Below, piece by piece: positions 29,448 through 38,872 of a stretch of DNA of 64,000 bases. Source of the stretch: Glycomyces artemisiae (GTDB lineage Bacteria; Actinomycetota; Actinomycetes; Mycobacteriales; Micromonosporaceae); NCBI RefSeq assembly GCF_003002955.1, contig NZ_PVTJ01000001.1, forward strand, positions 558,001-622,000, read 5' to 3'. Every line of letters begins with the position of its first letter. Positions within the stretch are counted from its first letter, which is position 1. A program made the translations under genes and the position numbers. Below the pieces are notes generated by a model that did no database searches, had not been told where the DNA came from, and saw only the letters and a program-made list of their open reading frames with translations.

Positions 29448-29858
29448 ATGGACGTCCGCGACCACTGGGACGCGCACGACCGGTCCGTCGGGGAGCTCGT
29501 CGGCGACCTGGCCGCGGACGTGACGCACCTGGCGCACCTCGAAGCGCAGCTCGCGGCCCGCGAGGTCGCCGAGAAGGCCAAGCGCGGCGCGCGCGGCGGC
29601 GGCATGTTCGCCGCGGCGGGCGTGCTCGCGTTCTACGCGGGGGCCGCGCTGCTCCTGGCCGCCGGCATCGCGCTGGCGCTGGTCTGGCCCGCGTGGCTCG
29701 CGGCGCTGGTGATCGGCGTCGTGCTGCTCGCGGCGGCCGGGATCGCCGCGCTGGCGGGCCGCTCGGCCCTGAAGCAGGCGATGCCGCCGATCCCCCAGGA
29801 CACCATGGAACGCGCCCGGCAGGACGCCCGGGCCTTGCAGGGAAGGATGCACCGATGA
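29448..29858 (+). CDS. Phage_holin_3_6/DUF1469-like membrane protein
   Basis: Protein of 136 residues starting four bases after the upstream stop. An amphipathic helix (VGELVGDLAADVTHLAHLEA) precedes a membrane hairpin at about 52-78 and 83-105. The C-terminus is charged. Despite the family name such proteins are envelope proteins, not phage lysis genes. The stop overlaps the ATG of the DUF3618 gene, a pairing seen widely in actinobacteria. Confidence 0.8.
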   Translation: MDVRDHWDAHDRSVGELVGDLAADVTHLAHLEAQLAAREVAEKAKRGARGGGMFAAAGVLAFYAGAALLLAAGIALALVWPAWLAALVIGVVLLAAAGIAALAGRSALKQAMPPIPQDTMERARQDARALQGRMHR

Positions 29859-30508
29859 CCCGTCCGAACACGCACCCCGCGGACATGCCTCCCGGGGCGG
29901 GGCTCGCGCCGCCGCCGTCGACGGGCATGCCGTACCAGCCGGACGTCGAGGTCGTGCGCCGCGACGACGCCGAGGAGCACGAGCACCGGCACGACTGGTC
30001 CGAGGCCGACGAGGGCAGCGCCGAGGCCGCGGCGAAGTCCGCGCCCGAAGCCACCGTGGAGGAGCTGATGCGCGAGGCCGACCACGCCCGCGACCGCATC
30101 GACGAGGCCGTCCACGAGCTGCGCGAGCGCCTGGGCCTGTCGCCCGACGCCGAGCACGCGCACGGCCCGTTCGCTCCGGTGCGCCGCCACCCGTTCACGG
30201 TGGCCGTCGCCGCCGCGGGGGCCGTCACGGCCACCGTGGTCACCGTCGCCGTCACGCGCGGGCACCGCCGCGCCGAGTCCCGCTCGGCGCGCGAGAGCGC
30301 CCGCCTCGCGGCGGCGAGCGCGACGATCGCCGCGAAGTACGGCGGCAACGCCGTGAAGCTCGCGGCGGGGGACGCCGCGAAGGCCGCCCGGCGCGGCCGC
30401 AAGTCGGGCCGCAAGGGCCTCGACCGCACCGTAGCGGCGGTCGGGTCCGCGGCGGACCGCCTCCGCCCCAAGCGCCGGTCGAAGTTCCGCCGTCTCATCA
30501 GCCGCTGA
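29855..30508 (+). CDS. DUF3618 family membrane protein
   Basis: Protein of 217 residues; ATG overlaps the previous stop (ATGA). A Pro/Glu/His-rich N-terminus is followed by the DUF3618 helix (EELMREADHARDRIDEAVHE LRERL region, about 69-92), one hydrophobic segment at about 110-128, and a basic Ala/Lys/Arg C-terminus (KAARRGRKSGRKGLDR). Function unknown; probably works with the holin-like partner at the membrane. Confidence 0.8.
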   Translation: MTRPNTHPADMPPGAGLAPPPSTGMPYQPDVEVVRRDDAEEHEHRHDWSEADEGSAEAAAKSAPEATVEELMREADHARDRIDEAVHELRERLGLSPDAEHAHGPFAPVRRHPFTVAVAAAGAVTATVVTVAVTRGHRRAESRSARESARLAAASATIAAKYGGNAVKLAAGDAAKAARRGRKSGRKGLDRTVAAVGSAADRLRPKRRSKFRRLISR

Positions 30509-30524
30509 GGCGCGGACCGGACAC

Positions 30525-30554
30525 GCACCGGCGGACCCGCGGGTCCGCCGGTGC
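30525..30554 (+). terminator. Terminator after the DUF3618 gene
   Basis: Perfect palindromic stem of at least 13 bp (arms GCACCGGCGGACC and GGTCCGCCGGTGC) with a CGCG tip, 16 bases after the stop. The rest of the gap to 30802 is the araB leader. Confidence 0.75.
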
Positions 30555-30699
30555 TCCGCGTCCGGGGGCGGGACCTGTGTCACAGCGGGCCCGCGCCTCG
30601 GCTCCCGAACCGGGCGGCATGTCCGCTTTCGGGGCCGGAACGCCTGACCGCCACTGGTACCGAACGTGCGAATGCGTTAGGTTGTCTGAGACCCACCCG

Positions 30700-30708
30700 T
30701 GTACAGGC
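30700..30708 (+). promoter_or_regulatory. Possible GntR half-site in the araB leader
   Basis: TGTACAGGC here repeats the TGTACAGGC that lies in front of the GntR gene at 34741. A single copy by chance is possible, so this is weak evidence that the GntR protein also touches the ara promoter. Confidence 0.3.
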
Positions 30709-30802
30709 GCCGTTCGGCGCGCGCCGGGGCGGGTCGCACGCGCGTGGGGGGACTCCCTCCATGTGAACGGTCACTTCTGAACGAGCCCAAGGAGGCTGCA
30801 CA

Positions 30803-32467
30803 ATGACTGGCAGCGACAACGGTGCCGTTGCTATCGGGATCGACTTCGGCACGCTCTCGGGCCGCGTCGTCGTCGCCTCCGTAGCCGACGGGCGCGAACT
30901 CGCCAGCGCCGAGCACGTCTACGAGCACGGCGCCATCGAGGAGGCCCTCCCCGGCTCCGGCGTCCGCCTGCCGCGCAGCTGGGCGCTCCAGTCGCCGAAG
31001 GACTGGGTCGACGTGCTCAAGAACGCCGTCCCGGCCGCGGTCGCGGCCGCGGGCGTGAGCGCCGACCAGGTGATCGGCATCGCCACGGACTTCACGGCGT
31101 GCACGATCCTGCCGACCACCGCCGACGGGACGCCGCTGTGCGAGCTCGACGAGTACCGCGACCGCCCGCACGCGTGGCCGAAGCTGTGGAAGCACCACGC
31201 CGCGCAGGGCCAGGCCGACCGCATCAACGCGGTGGCGGCCGAGCGCGGCGAGTCGTGGCTGCCGCGGTACGGCGGGAAGATCTCCTCGGAGTGGGCCTAC
31301 GCGAAGGGCCTCCAGCTCCTTGAGGAGGACCCGGAGCTGTACGCGCGCGCCGACCGCTGGATCGAGGCCGCGGACTGGATCATCTGGCAGCTGTGCGGCG
31401 AGGAGACCCGCAACTCCTGCACCGCCGGGTACAAGGGGATCGTGCAGGACGGGGAGCGCCCCTCCCGCGAGTACCTCGCGGCCCTGAACCCCGACTTCGC
31501 GGACTTCAACGCGAAGATGGAGCACCCGCTGTCGGCCCTGGGCGACAAGGCCGGCGAGCTCACCGCGGAGGCCGCTGAGTGGACGGGCCTGAACGCGGGC
31601 ACCGTGATCGCCGTCGGCAACGTCGACGCGCACGTCACGGCCGCTTCGGCGAAGGCCGTCGGGCCGGGCCAGATGGTCGCCATCATGGGCACGAGCACCT
31701 GCCACGTCGTCAACGGCGAGGAGCTGAAGGAGGCCCAGGGGATGTGCGGCGTCGTGCGCGACGGCATCACCAAGGGCCTGTGGGGCTACGAGGCCGGCCA
31801 GTCCGGTGTCGGCGACATCTTCGCGTGGTTCACCAAGAACGGCGTCCCGGCCGCGTACACCGAGGCCGCCGCCGAGCGCGGCATCTCGATCCACGAGTAC
31901 CTGACCGAACTCGCCGCGGAGCAGCCGGTGGGCGCGCACGGCCTGGTGGCGCTCGACTGGCATTCGGGGAACCGCTCGGTCCTGGTCGACCACGCCCTGC
32001 ACGGCGCGATCCTGGGCCTGGGGCTCCAGACCAAGCCCGAGGAGATCTACCGGGCGCTCGTGGAGGCCACGGCCTTCGGGACCCGCATGATCGTGGAGAC
32101 GCTCGTCAAGGCCGGCGTGCCGATCGACGAGTTCGTGGCCGCGGGCGGGCTGCTGAAGAACAAGTGGCTCATGCAGACCTACGCGGACGTGCTGCGCATG
32201 CCGATCACGGTCCTCACCTCGGAGCAGGGCCCGGCGCTCGGCTCGGCGATCCACGCGGCCGTGGCCGCGGGCGCCTACCCGGACATCCACGCCGCGTCGG
32301 CGGCGATGGGCAAGGTCGAGCGCAACGCCTACGTCCCCGACGAGGCCCGCGCCGACGCCTACGACCGCCTGTACGCGGTCTACGAGGAGCTGCACGACCA
32401 CTTCGGCCGCGGCGGCTCGCGCGCGCTGCACACGCTGAACGAGATCGCCACGGAGGCAAGCAAGTGA
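30803..32467 (+). CDS. araB: AraB, ribulokinase
   Basis: FGGY-family kinase of 554 residues that phosphorylates L-ribulose. The N-terminal phosphate loop IGIDFGTLSGRVVVAS, the middle MGTSTCHVV loop (about residues 294-302) and the C-terminal AAGGLLKNKWLMQTYADVL match ribulokinase. ATG 30803 follows AAGGAGG. It heads araB-araD-araA, and its stop overlaps the araD GTG. Confidence 0.96.
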   Translation: MTGSDNGAVAIGIDFGTLSGRVVVASVADGRELASAEHVYEHGAIEEALPGSGVRLPRSWALQSPKDWVDVLKNAVPAAVAAAGVSADQVIGIATDFTACTILPTTADGTPLCELDEYRDRPHAWPKLWKHHAAQGQADRINAVAAERGESWLPRYGGKISSEWAYAKGLQLLEEDPELYARADRWIEAADWIIWQLCGEETRNSCTAGYKGIVQDGERPSREYLAALNPDFADFNAKMEHPLSALGDKAGELTAEAAEWTGLNAGTVIAVGNVDAHVTAASAKAVGPGQMVAIMGTSTCHVVNGEELKEAQGMCGVVRDGITKGLWGYEAGQSGVGDIFAWFTKNGVPAAYTEAAAERGISIHEYLTELAAEQPVGAHGLVALDWHSGNRSVLVDHALHGAILGLGLQTKPEEIYRALVEATAFGTRMIVETLVKAGVPIDEFVAAGGLLKNKWLMQTYADVLRMPITVLTSEQGPALGSAIHAAVAAGAYPDIHAASAAMGKVERNAYVPDEARADAYDRLYAVYEELHDHFGRGGSRALHTLNEIATEASK

Positions 32468-33147
32468 GCTACCAGTCGACTCCCGAAGTCCAGGAGATGA
32501 AGGAGCGCGTGTGCGCGCTCCACGCCGAGCTGCTGCGCTGGGGCCTGGTGACGTGGACGAGCGGGAACGTCTCGGGCCGCGTCCCGGGCACCGACGTCAT
32601 CGTCATCAAGCCGTCGGGCGTCTCCTACGACGACCTGACCCCGGACCTCATGGTCGTGACCGACCTCGACGGGAAGATCCTCGAAGGCGACCTGTCGCCG
32701 TCCTCGGACGCGGAGTCCCACAACGAGGTCTACCGGCGGATGCCCGAAACCGGCGGCGTGGTCCACACGCACAGCCCGTACGCCACCGCGTGGGCCGCGC
32801 GCGCCGAGCCGATCCCGTGCGTGCTCACGGCCATGGCCGACGAGTTCGGCGGGGAGATCCCGCTGGGCCCGTTCGCGCTCATCGGCTCCGACGCGATCGG
32901 CAAGGGCATCGTGGAGACCCTGCGCGGCCACCGCTCCCCGGCGGTCATCATGCAGAACCACGGCGTGTTCACCATCGGCAAGGACCCGAAGTCGGCCGTG
33001 AAGGCCGCCGTGATGACCGAGGACGTCGCCCGCACCGTGCACATCTCGCGCCAGCTCGGCGAGCCGGTGCCGATCCCGCAGGCGGACGTCGACTCGCTCT
33101 ACGACCGCTACCAGAACGTCTACGGCCAGGCCCCGAAGGAGCAGTAG
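32464..33147 (+). CDS. araD: AraD, L-ribulose-5-phosphate 4-epimerase
   Basis: Class II aldolase/epimerase of 227 residues making D-xylulose 5-phosphate. The zinc site HTHSPYATAWA and a later QNHGVFTIG give the family His ligands. Substrate loops TSGNVSGRV and KPSGVSYDDL are present. GTG overlaps the araB stop; an upstream open frame within araB is spurious. Seven bases separate it from araA. Confidence 0.95.
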   Translation: MSYQSTPEVQEMKERVCALHAELLRWGLVTWTSGNVSGRVPGTDVIVIKPSGVSYDDLTPDLMVVTDLDGKILEGDLSPSSDAESHNEVYRRMPETGGVVHTHSPYATAWAARAEPIPCVLTAMADEFGGEIPLGPFALIGSDAIGKGIVETLRGHRSPAVIMQNHGVFTIGKDPKSAVKAAVMTEDVARTVHISRQLGEPVPIPQADVDSLYDRYQNVYGQAPKEQ

Positions 33148-33153
33148 GAAGCA

Positions 33154-34665
33154 ATGGGAACAAAGGCTCTGCATACAAAAGAACTGTGGTTCGTCACCGG
33201 CAGCCAGCACCTGTACGGGCCGGAGGCGATCGAGCAGGTCGCGCAGAACTCCGCGGACATCGTGGCGGGCCTCGACGGCGCCGACTCGATCCCCGTGAAG
33301 GTGGTCGCGAAGCCGGTCCTGACCACGCCTGAGGAGATCCGGCGGGTCCTCCTCGAAGCGAACTCGTCGGACGAGTGCATCGGCGTCATCGCCTGGATGC
33401 ACACGTTCTCGCCCTCGAAGATGTGGATCGCGGGGCTCGGCGCCCTCCAGAAGCCGCTGCTGCACCTGCACACGCAGCACAACCGCGACCTGCCGTGGGC
33501 CGACATCGACATGGACTTCATGAACCTGAACCAGGCCGCCCACGGCGACCGCGAGTTCGGGTACATGCTCACCCGCCTGCGCCACCGCCGCAAGACCGTC
33601 GTGGGCCACTGGGGCGACCCGCAGGTCCAGGAGCGCGTCGGCAACTGGGCCCGCGCCGCCCTGGGCTGGAACGAGGTCCAGAACCTCAAGCTGGTGCGCT
33701 TCGGCGACAACATGCGGTACGTGGGCGTCACCGAAGGCGACAAGACCGAGGCGCAGATCCGCCTCGGCGTCGAGGTGAACACCTACGGCGTCAACGAGCT
33801 CGCCGAGCGCGTCGCGTCCATCGAGGACAAGGCTGTCGACGAGCTGGCCGCGGTCTACGAGGCGGACTACGACGTCGTCCCCGAGCTGCGCGCGGGCGGC
33901 GCCCGGCACGAGTCGCTGCGCGACGCGGCCCGCATCGAGCTGGGCCTGCGCTCGGTCCTCGAAGAGCACGGCGCGAAGGCGTTCACGGACACGTTCGAGG
34001 ACCTCGGCGCGCTCAAGCAGCTCCCGGGCATCGCGGTGCAGCGCCTCATGGCCGACGGCTACGGCTTCGGCGGCGAGGGCGACTGGAAGACCGCGGTCCT
34101 GGTGCGGCTCATGAAGGTCATGGCCGCGGGCCTGCCCGGCGGCACCTCCTTCATGGAGGACTACACGTACAACCTGGGCGCGGAGTCCCCGCAGATCCTC
34201 GGCGCGCACATGCTCGAAGTGTGCCCGACGATCGCCTCGGAGAAGCCGACCGCGGAGATCCACCCGCTCGGCATCGGCGGCAAGGAGGACCCGGTGCGCC
34301 TGGTCTTCACCGCCCCGCCCGGCCCGGCCCTCATGGTCGGCCTCCTCGACCTCGGCACCCGGCTGCGCCTGGTCGCCAACGAGGTCGACGCGGTCGAGCC
34401 CGACGAGGACCTCCCGAACCTGCCGGTCGCGCGCGCCGTGTGGGTGCCCCGCCCCGACCTCCAGACCTCCGCCGAGGCATGGCTGACGGCGGGCGGCCCG
34501 CACCACACCTCGTTCACGCAGGCGTTCGGCCGCGAGGTCATGGAGGACTTCGCGGAGATCGCCGGGGTCGAACTCGTGACCATCGACGGCGACACGAACG
34601 CCCGCGAGTTCAAGCAGGAGCTGCGCTGGAACCAGGTGTACCACCACCTTGAGGGCGGCATCTAG
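33154..34665 (+). CDS. araA: AraA, L-arabinose isomerase
   Basis: Manganese-dependent isomerase, 503 residues, L-arabinose to L-ribulose. Motifs include [12 protein letters not shown] at the N-terminus, [12 protein letters not shown], the metal-site stretch YTYNLG with GAHMLEVCP, and [10 protein letters not shown] near the C-terminus. The three genes make a complete catabolic route from L-arabinose to xylulose 5-phosphate. No transporter or araR is adjacent. Confidence 0.97.
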   Translation: MGTKALHTKELWFVTGSQHLYGPEAIEQVAQNSADIVAGLDGADSIPVKVVAKPVLTTPEEIRRVLLEANSSDECIGVIAWMHTFSPSKMWIAGLGALQKPLLHLHTQHNRDLPWADIDMDFMNLNQAAHGDREFGYMLTRLRHRRKTVVGHWGDPQVQERVGNWARAALGWNEVQNLKLVRFGDNMRYVGVTEGDKTEAQIRLGVEVNTYGVNELAERVASIEDKAVDELAAVYEADYDVVPELRAGGARHESLRDAARIELGLRSVLEEHGAKAFTDTFEDLGALKQLPGIAVQRLMADGYGFGGEGDWKTAVLVRLMKVMAAGLPGGTSFMEDYTYNLGAESPQILGAHMLEVCPTIASEKPTAEIHPLGIGGKEDPVRLVFTAPPGPALMVGLLDLGTRLRLVANEVDAVEPDEDLPNLPVARAVWVPRPDLQTSAEAWLTAGGPHHTSFTQAFGREVMEDFAEIAGVELVTIDGDTNAREFKQELRWNQVYHHLEGGI

Positions 34666-34690
34666 CCCCTGAACAGGGATAACACGCGCT

Positions 34691-34716
34691 GAGGGCGGGC
34701 CTGCGGGCCCGCCCTC
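34691..34716 (+). terminator. Terminator after araA
   Basis: Perfect 11-bp stem GAGGGCGGGCC / GGCCCGCCCTC with a TGCG loop, followed by TCGCGTTT. Confidence 0.8.
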
Positions 34717-34740
34717 TCGCGTTTCCAGCGAACGACTTGT

Positions 34741-34770
34741 TGTACAGGCACTGTACAGGTACAGTACAGA
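34741..34770 (+). promoter_or_regulatory. GntR operator cluster before the GntR gene
   Basis: A perfect palindrome ACTGTAC-AG-GTACAGT lies at 34750-34765. A further TGTACAG stands upstream at 34741 and an AGTACAG downstream. It overlaps the region just before the ATG at 34772, so the GntR protein almost certainly represses its own operon. Confidence 0.75.
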
Positions 34771-34771
34771 T

Positions 34772-35500
34772 ATGACCGCTGGATCCGGGGCGGCGGCACG
34801 GCCGCCCAAGAAGAGCACGATCGTCGCCGAGTCCCTGCGCACGGCGATCCTCTCGGGCCGCTACCGCGACGGCCAGCTCCTCCCCGGCGAGCAGGATCTC
34901 GCCCAGCGCTACGACGTCAGCCGCGGCACCATCCGCAAGGTCCTCGCGCAGCTCGCCGAGGAGTCCCTCATCAACACCCGCACCGGCGTCGGGTCCTTCG
35001 TCTCCTTCGGCGGCAAGGCCCTCGACCAGGCCCTCGGCTGGGGCCGCGCCCTCGCGGGCGCTGAGCTCGCCACCACCGTGCTGCGCGCCGAGATCGTCGC
35101 CGACCCCGACCTGGCCGTGGGCGTCGGCGCCGCCTCCTCCCGCTTCCTCGCGCTCGACCGCGTGCGCGCCCTCCCCGACGGCACCCCCGTCTCCCTGGAG
35201 CGCAGCCGCGTCCCGGCCACCGGCGTCCTCGCCGACGTCCCCCGCGACGGCCTCGTCGACGACTCCCTCACCGAGACGCTCCGCCGAGCCGGGCTCACGC
35301 CCGCCTCCGGCGAGCAGTGGGTCTCCGTCGCCGCCCTCGACCTCGACGACGCCGCGCTCCTCCAGCGCGCCGCCGGGACGCTCTTCCTCCACTCCACGCG
35401 CCTGGTGCGCGACGCCCGCGGCGAGTTCGTCGAGAAGGTCGTCTCCTGGCTCGACCCCGACCACTTCCGCGTCCACATCAGCTTCGGGGACCGCGCATGA
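34772..35500 (+). CDS. GntR/HutC-family transcriptional regulator
   Basis: Protein of 242 residues. The winged-helix domain (about 14-80) has IVAESLRTAILSGRYRDGQL then LAQRYDVSRGTIRKVLAQLA. A UTRA ligand-binding domain follows (about 95-238) with LALDRVRALPDGTPVSLERS and FVEKVVSWLDPDHFRVHI. It leads an operon with a hydrolase, permease and sugar kinase, so the effector is probably the transported compound or its phosphorylated product. The stop overlaps the next ATG. Confidence 0.92.
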   Translation: MTAGSGAAARPPKKSTIVAESLRTAILSGRYRDGQLLPGEQDLAQRYDVSRGTIRKVLAQLAEESLINTRTGVGSFVSFGGKALDQALGWGRALAGAELATTVLRAEIVADPDLAVGVGAASSRFLALDRVRALPDGTPVSLERSRVPATGVLADVPRDGLVDDSLTETLRRAGLTPASGEQWVSVAALDLDDAALLQRAAGTLFLHSTRLVRDARGEFVEKVVSWLDPDHFRVHISFGDRA

Positions 35501-36498
35501 ACGCCGCCGACCGCGCCCTCGGCGCCTTCGCGGGCCTCGCCCTCGGGGACGCCCTCGGCATGCCCACCCAGTCGATGTCCGCGCGCGAGATCGCCGAGGA
35601 CTACGGCGACCTCGACGGCCTCGCCGCCGCGGGCCCGCGCCAGCGGATCGCCGCCGGGATGCCCGCCGGGTCCGTCACCGACGACACCGAGCAGGCCGTG
35701 CTCCTCGCCGAGCTCCTCATCGAGCACGACGGCGCCCTGCCCGCCGACGAGTTCGCCCGCCGCCTCCTCGCCTGGGAGCGCGGCATGATCGACAAGGGCT
35801 CCCTCGACCTGCTGGGGCCCTCCACGAAGGTCGCGCTCCAGCGCCTCCAGGACGGCGAGGACCCGTCCGTCACCGGCCGCGGCGGCGCCACCAACGGCGC
35901 GGCCATGCGCGTCACGCCCGTCGGCATCGCCGTCCCCCACGTGCCGCGCACGCCCTTCCTCGACGCCGTCCAGGACTCCGCGCGCATCACCCACAACTCC
36001 AGCCTCGGCCTCGCCGCCGCCGCGGCCGTCGCCGCCGCCGTCTCCGCGGGGATCGACGGCGCCGACGCCGCCGAAGCGGTCGCGACCGGCGCCGACTACG
36101 CCGACTACGCCGAGCGCCGCGCCCACTGGACCGCCGGAGGCCGCATCGGCCCACGCGTCCGCTGGGCCGCGAACCTGCTGCGCGAGGCCGACCCCGGCGA
36201 CCACCACCGGCTCCTCGTGGACCTCGTCGGCACCTCCGTCGCCGCGCAGGAGTCCGTCGTCGCCGCGCTCGCGCTCGCCGCCGCCGCGGCCGACCCGTGG
36301 GACGCCCTGCGCACCGCCGCCCGCGCGGGCGGCGACACCGACACCGTCGCGGCCATGGCCGGGGCCGTCCTCGGCGCCGTCCACGGCGCCGCCGCCTGGC
36401 CCGCCGACGCCCTCGCGGACGTCCAGGCCCGCAACGGACTCGACCTCACCTCCCTCTGCGCGGGCCTCCTGGCCCTGCGCGAACGCCACCGGAACTGA
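35497..36498 (+). CDS. ADP-ribosylglycohydrolase-fold protein
   Basis: Protein of 333 residues of the DraG/ARH family, all-helical with a dinuclear Mg site. Metal motifs are GDALGMP at about 18-23, TDDTEQ at 61-66, GGATNGAAMR at about 128-137, and GGDTDTVAAMAGA at about 288-300. The family cleaves N-glycosidic bonds to ADP-ribose. Because it stands between a regulator and a nucleobase/nucleoside permease, with a PfkB kinase after, I infer a small-molecule N-riboside as substrate rather than a modified protein. ATG overlaps the GntR stop. Confidence 0.88.
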   Translation: MNAADRALGAFAGLALGDALGMPTQSMSAREIAEDYGDLDGLAAAGPRQRIAAGMPAGSVTDDTEQAVLLAELLIEHDGALPADEFARRLLAWERGMIDKGSLDLLGPSTKVALQRLQDGEDPSVTGRGGATNGAAMRVTPVGIAVPHVPRTPFLDAVQDSARITHNSSLGLAAAAAVAAAVSAGIDGADAAEAVATGADYADYAERRAHWTAGGRIGPRVRWAANLLREADPGDHHRLLVDLVGTSVAAQESVVAALALAAAAADPWDALRTAARAGGDTDTVAAMAGAVLGAVHGAAAWPADALADVQARNGLDLTSLCAGLLALRERHRN

Positions 36499-36542
36499 AC
36501 GCCCGCACGACTTTCCACTCAACGAAGACTGGAGCGAGACCA

Positions 36543-37955
36543 ATGGCCATCACCACCGACGACGTCGCCCCCGGCGGCACCCTCACCGCGATCGAGCAGC
36601 GCGGCATCGAACCCGTGCCCGACAAGGACCGCAACGGCAACGCGTTCCAGCTGTTCTGGGTCTGGTTCGCCGCCAACATCTCCGTCCTCGGCCTGCCCCT
36701 CGGGGCGACCCTCGTCGCCCTCGGCCTCAACATCTGGCAGGCCGTCATCGTGGCGCTCATCGGCGCCTTCGGGTCGTTCGCGCTCGTCGGCATCGTCTCG
36801 GTCGCCGGGCGCCGCGGCGGCGCGCCGTCGATGACGCTCTCGCGCGCCGTGTTCGGCGTCCGCGGCAACGCGGGCCCCACGTTCGTGTCGCTCCTGTCGC
36901 GCCTGGGCTGGGAGACCGTCAACACCACGACCGCCGCGTTCGTGCTGCTCTCCCTGTTCTCGATCTTCGCGGGCGAGGAGATCGCCGCGAAGGACGCGCC
37001 GGTGCTCACGCTCGTCGCGATCGCCGTGTTCGTCGTCTGCACGCTCCTGGTCTCCGGCCTCGGCCACACCGCGATCCTCGTCATCCAGCGGTGGGCCACC
37101 TGGATCTTCGGCGCGCTCAACCTCGTCGTCGCCGCGTTCCTCATCGCCACCGTCGACTGGGACGCCGTCACCGCGACCCCCGCCGGGTCCTGGTCCGCGG
37201 TCCTCCTCGGCATCGGCACCATCGCCGCGGGGACCGGCATCGGCTGGGCCAACGCGGGCGCCGACATGGCCCGCTACCAGAAGACCTCCGTCAAGGCCGC
37301 CCACTTGATCGCCTCCAGCGCCGCGGGCGCCGGCATCCCGCTGCTGCTGCTCATCGCGCTCGGCTCGCTCCTGACGGCCGGCAGCCCCGACCTCGCCACC
37401 GCGCCCGACCCGGTCGCCGCGATCCGCGAGATGCTCCCCGCGGGCATGGCCGTCCCGTACCTCATCGCCGCGTTCGGCGGGCTGCTGCTCTCCAACCACC
37501 TGTCGGTGTACTCGGCGGGCCTGACGACGCTGACGCTCGGCGTGCGGGTCAAGCGCGTGTACGCGGTGACCCTCGACGTGGTCGTCACGTTCCTCGGCTC
37601 GATCTACTTCATGCTCATCGCCGGGGACTTCTACGGGCCGTTCATCGCGTTCATCTCGCTGCTCGCCATCCCGATCACCGCGTGGCTCGGCGTGTTCCTC
37701 GTCGACATGCTCAAGCGGCGCACCTACGACCCCGCCGCCCTGATGGACGTGCGGCGCACCTCCGGGTACTGGTACCGCGGCGGCGTCGAATGGCGCGCCG
37801 TCGGGGCGTGGCTCATCGCGATCGTCCTCGGCTACGTCCTGCGCGGCGCCGGCCAGGACGGCATCGCCTGGATCGCCACCTTCGCGGCCGCCGCCGTGCT
37901 GTACTTCGCGCTGGGCGGCGCGAAGCCCGCCGCCCGGAAGGAGCCCACCGCATGA
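36543..37955 (+). CDS. NCS1-family permease (cytosine/purine/nucleoside type)
   Basis: Integral membrane transporter of 470 residues with about 12 helices. The N-terminus VEQRGIEPVP-like region followed by FWVWFAANISVLGLPLGA is typical of NCS1 permeases. Further motifs are GRRGGAPSMTLSRAVFGVRG and ANAGADMARYQ. It likely brings in a nucleobase or nucleoside with Na+ or H+. ATG 36543 follows GGAGCGAGACCA; the open frame upstream overlaps the hydrolase and is spurious. The stop overlaps the pfkB-type ATG. Confidence 0.88.
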   Translation: MAITTDDVAPGGTLTAIEQRGIEPVPDKDRNGNAFQLFWVWFAANISVLGLPLGATLVALGLNIWQAVIVALIGAFGSFALVGIVSVAGRRGGAPSMTLSRAVFGVRGNAGPTFVSLLSRLGWETVNTTTAAFVLLSLFSIFAGEEIAAKDAPVLTLVAIAVFVVCTLLVSGLGHTAILVIQRWATWIFGALNLVVAAFLIATVDWDAVTATPAGSWSAVLLGIGTIAAGTGIGWANAGADMARYQKTSVKAAHLIASSAAGAGIPLLLLIALGSLLTAGSPDLATAPDPVAAIREMLPAGMAVPYLIAAFGGLLLSNHLSVYSAGLTTLTLGVRVKRVYAVTLDVVVTFLGSIYFMLIAGDFYGPFIAFISLLAIPITAWLGVFLVDMLKRRTYDPAALMDVRRTSGYWYRGGVEWRAVGAWLIAIVLGYVLRGAGQDGIAWIATFAAAAVLYFALGGAKPAARKEPTA

Positions 37956-38872
37956 GCGGGCGCGTCGTCTACACCGGGAACGTCATCGTCGACATCGGCC
38001 TGGCGGTCCCGGCGCTCCCCGAGCCCGGCGGCGACGTCCTCGCCTCCGCCTCCTCGATCACCGCGGGCGGCGGCTTCAACGCGATGACCGCCGCGGCCCG
38101 CGACGGCGCCCCGGTGCTGTACGCGGGGCAGTACGGGACCGGGCCGTTCGGCGCGATCGTGCGGGACGCCCTGCGCGCCTTCGAGGTCGCGGGGCCGGGC
38201 CTGCGCGACCTTGACAGCGGCTACTCGGTGGTCCTCGTCGACGCGTCCGCCGAGCGCACCTTCGTGACGTACGTGGGCGCCGAAGGCCAACTGCGCCTTG
38301 AGGACCTGCGGCGGGTCGCGGTGACGGGGGAGGACGTGGTCGTGGTCTCGGGCTACGGCCTGGCCCACCCGGTCAACGCCGAGGCGCTCACCGCCTGGCT
38401 CCCGGCCCTCCCGGAGGAGACCCGGGTCGTCCTCGACCCGGCGCCGCTCGTGGCCGACCTCCCGCCGGGCGTCCTCGGCGCGGCGCTGGCCCGCACGGAC
38501 GTCTTGAGCGCCAACGCCAGGGAGACCCGCCTCCTGACGCCGACTCTCGGGGACGCGCCCCTGTCCGAGCGCGCCGCGGCCCTGCGCCCGCGCCTGCGCG
38601 AGGGCGGCACGGTCCTCGCCCGCGACAACAGCGCGGGCGCCTGGATCGCCGACGCCGAAGGCACCCGCCTCGTCCCGGGCTTCCCGGTGACCGCGGTCGA
38701 CACCACCGGCGCAGGCGACGCCCACACCGGCGTCCTCGCCGCCGCTCTCCTCCGCGGCGATCCGATCGACGCCGCGGTCCGCCGCGCCAACGCCGCGGCC
38801 GCCCTGGCGGTCACGAGACGAGGCCCCGCGACGGCCCCCGAAGCCGCCGAGACCGACCGCCTCCTGCGCTAG
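37952..38872 (+). CDS. PfkB/ribokinase-family sugar or nucleoside kinase
   Basis: Protein of 306 residues. The N-terminal GNVIVDI and GGGFNAMTAAARDG correspond to the PfkB substrate region. The catalytic C-terminal signature DTTGAGDAHTGVLAAALLRG contains the Asp base and anion hole. It would phosphorylate the ribose (or the nucleoside) released by the upstream hydrolase. It overlaps by four bases with the convergent gene at 38869. Confidence 0.9.
   Translation: MSGRVVYTGNVIVDIGLAVPALPEPGGDVLASASSITAGGGFNAMTAAARDGAPVLYAGQYGTGPFGAIVRDALRAFEVAGPGLRDLDSGYSVVLVDASAERTFVTYVGAEGQLRLEDLRRVAVTGEDVVVVSGYGLAHPVNAEALTAWLPALPEETRVVLDPAPLVADLPPGVLGAALARTDVLSANARETRLLTPTLGDAPLSERAAALRPRLREGGTVLARDNSAGAWIADAEGTRLVPGFPVTAVDTTGAGDAHTGVLAAALLRGDPIDAAVRRANAAAALAVTRRGPATAPEAAETDRLLR

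Noticed and set aside
28400..29605. Extension of the transketolase frame upstream of 28399
   Set aside because: It runs antisense through three other genes; the enzyme's N-terminus and a good ribosome site begin at 28399.
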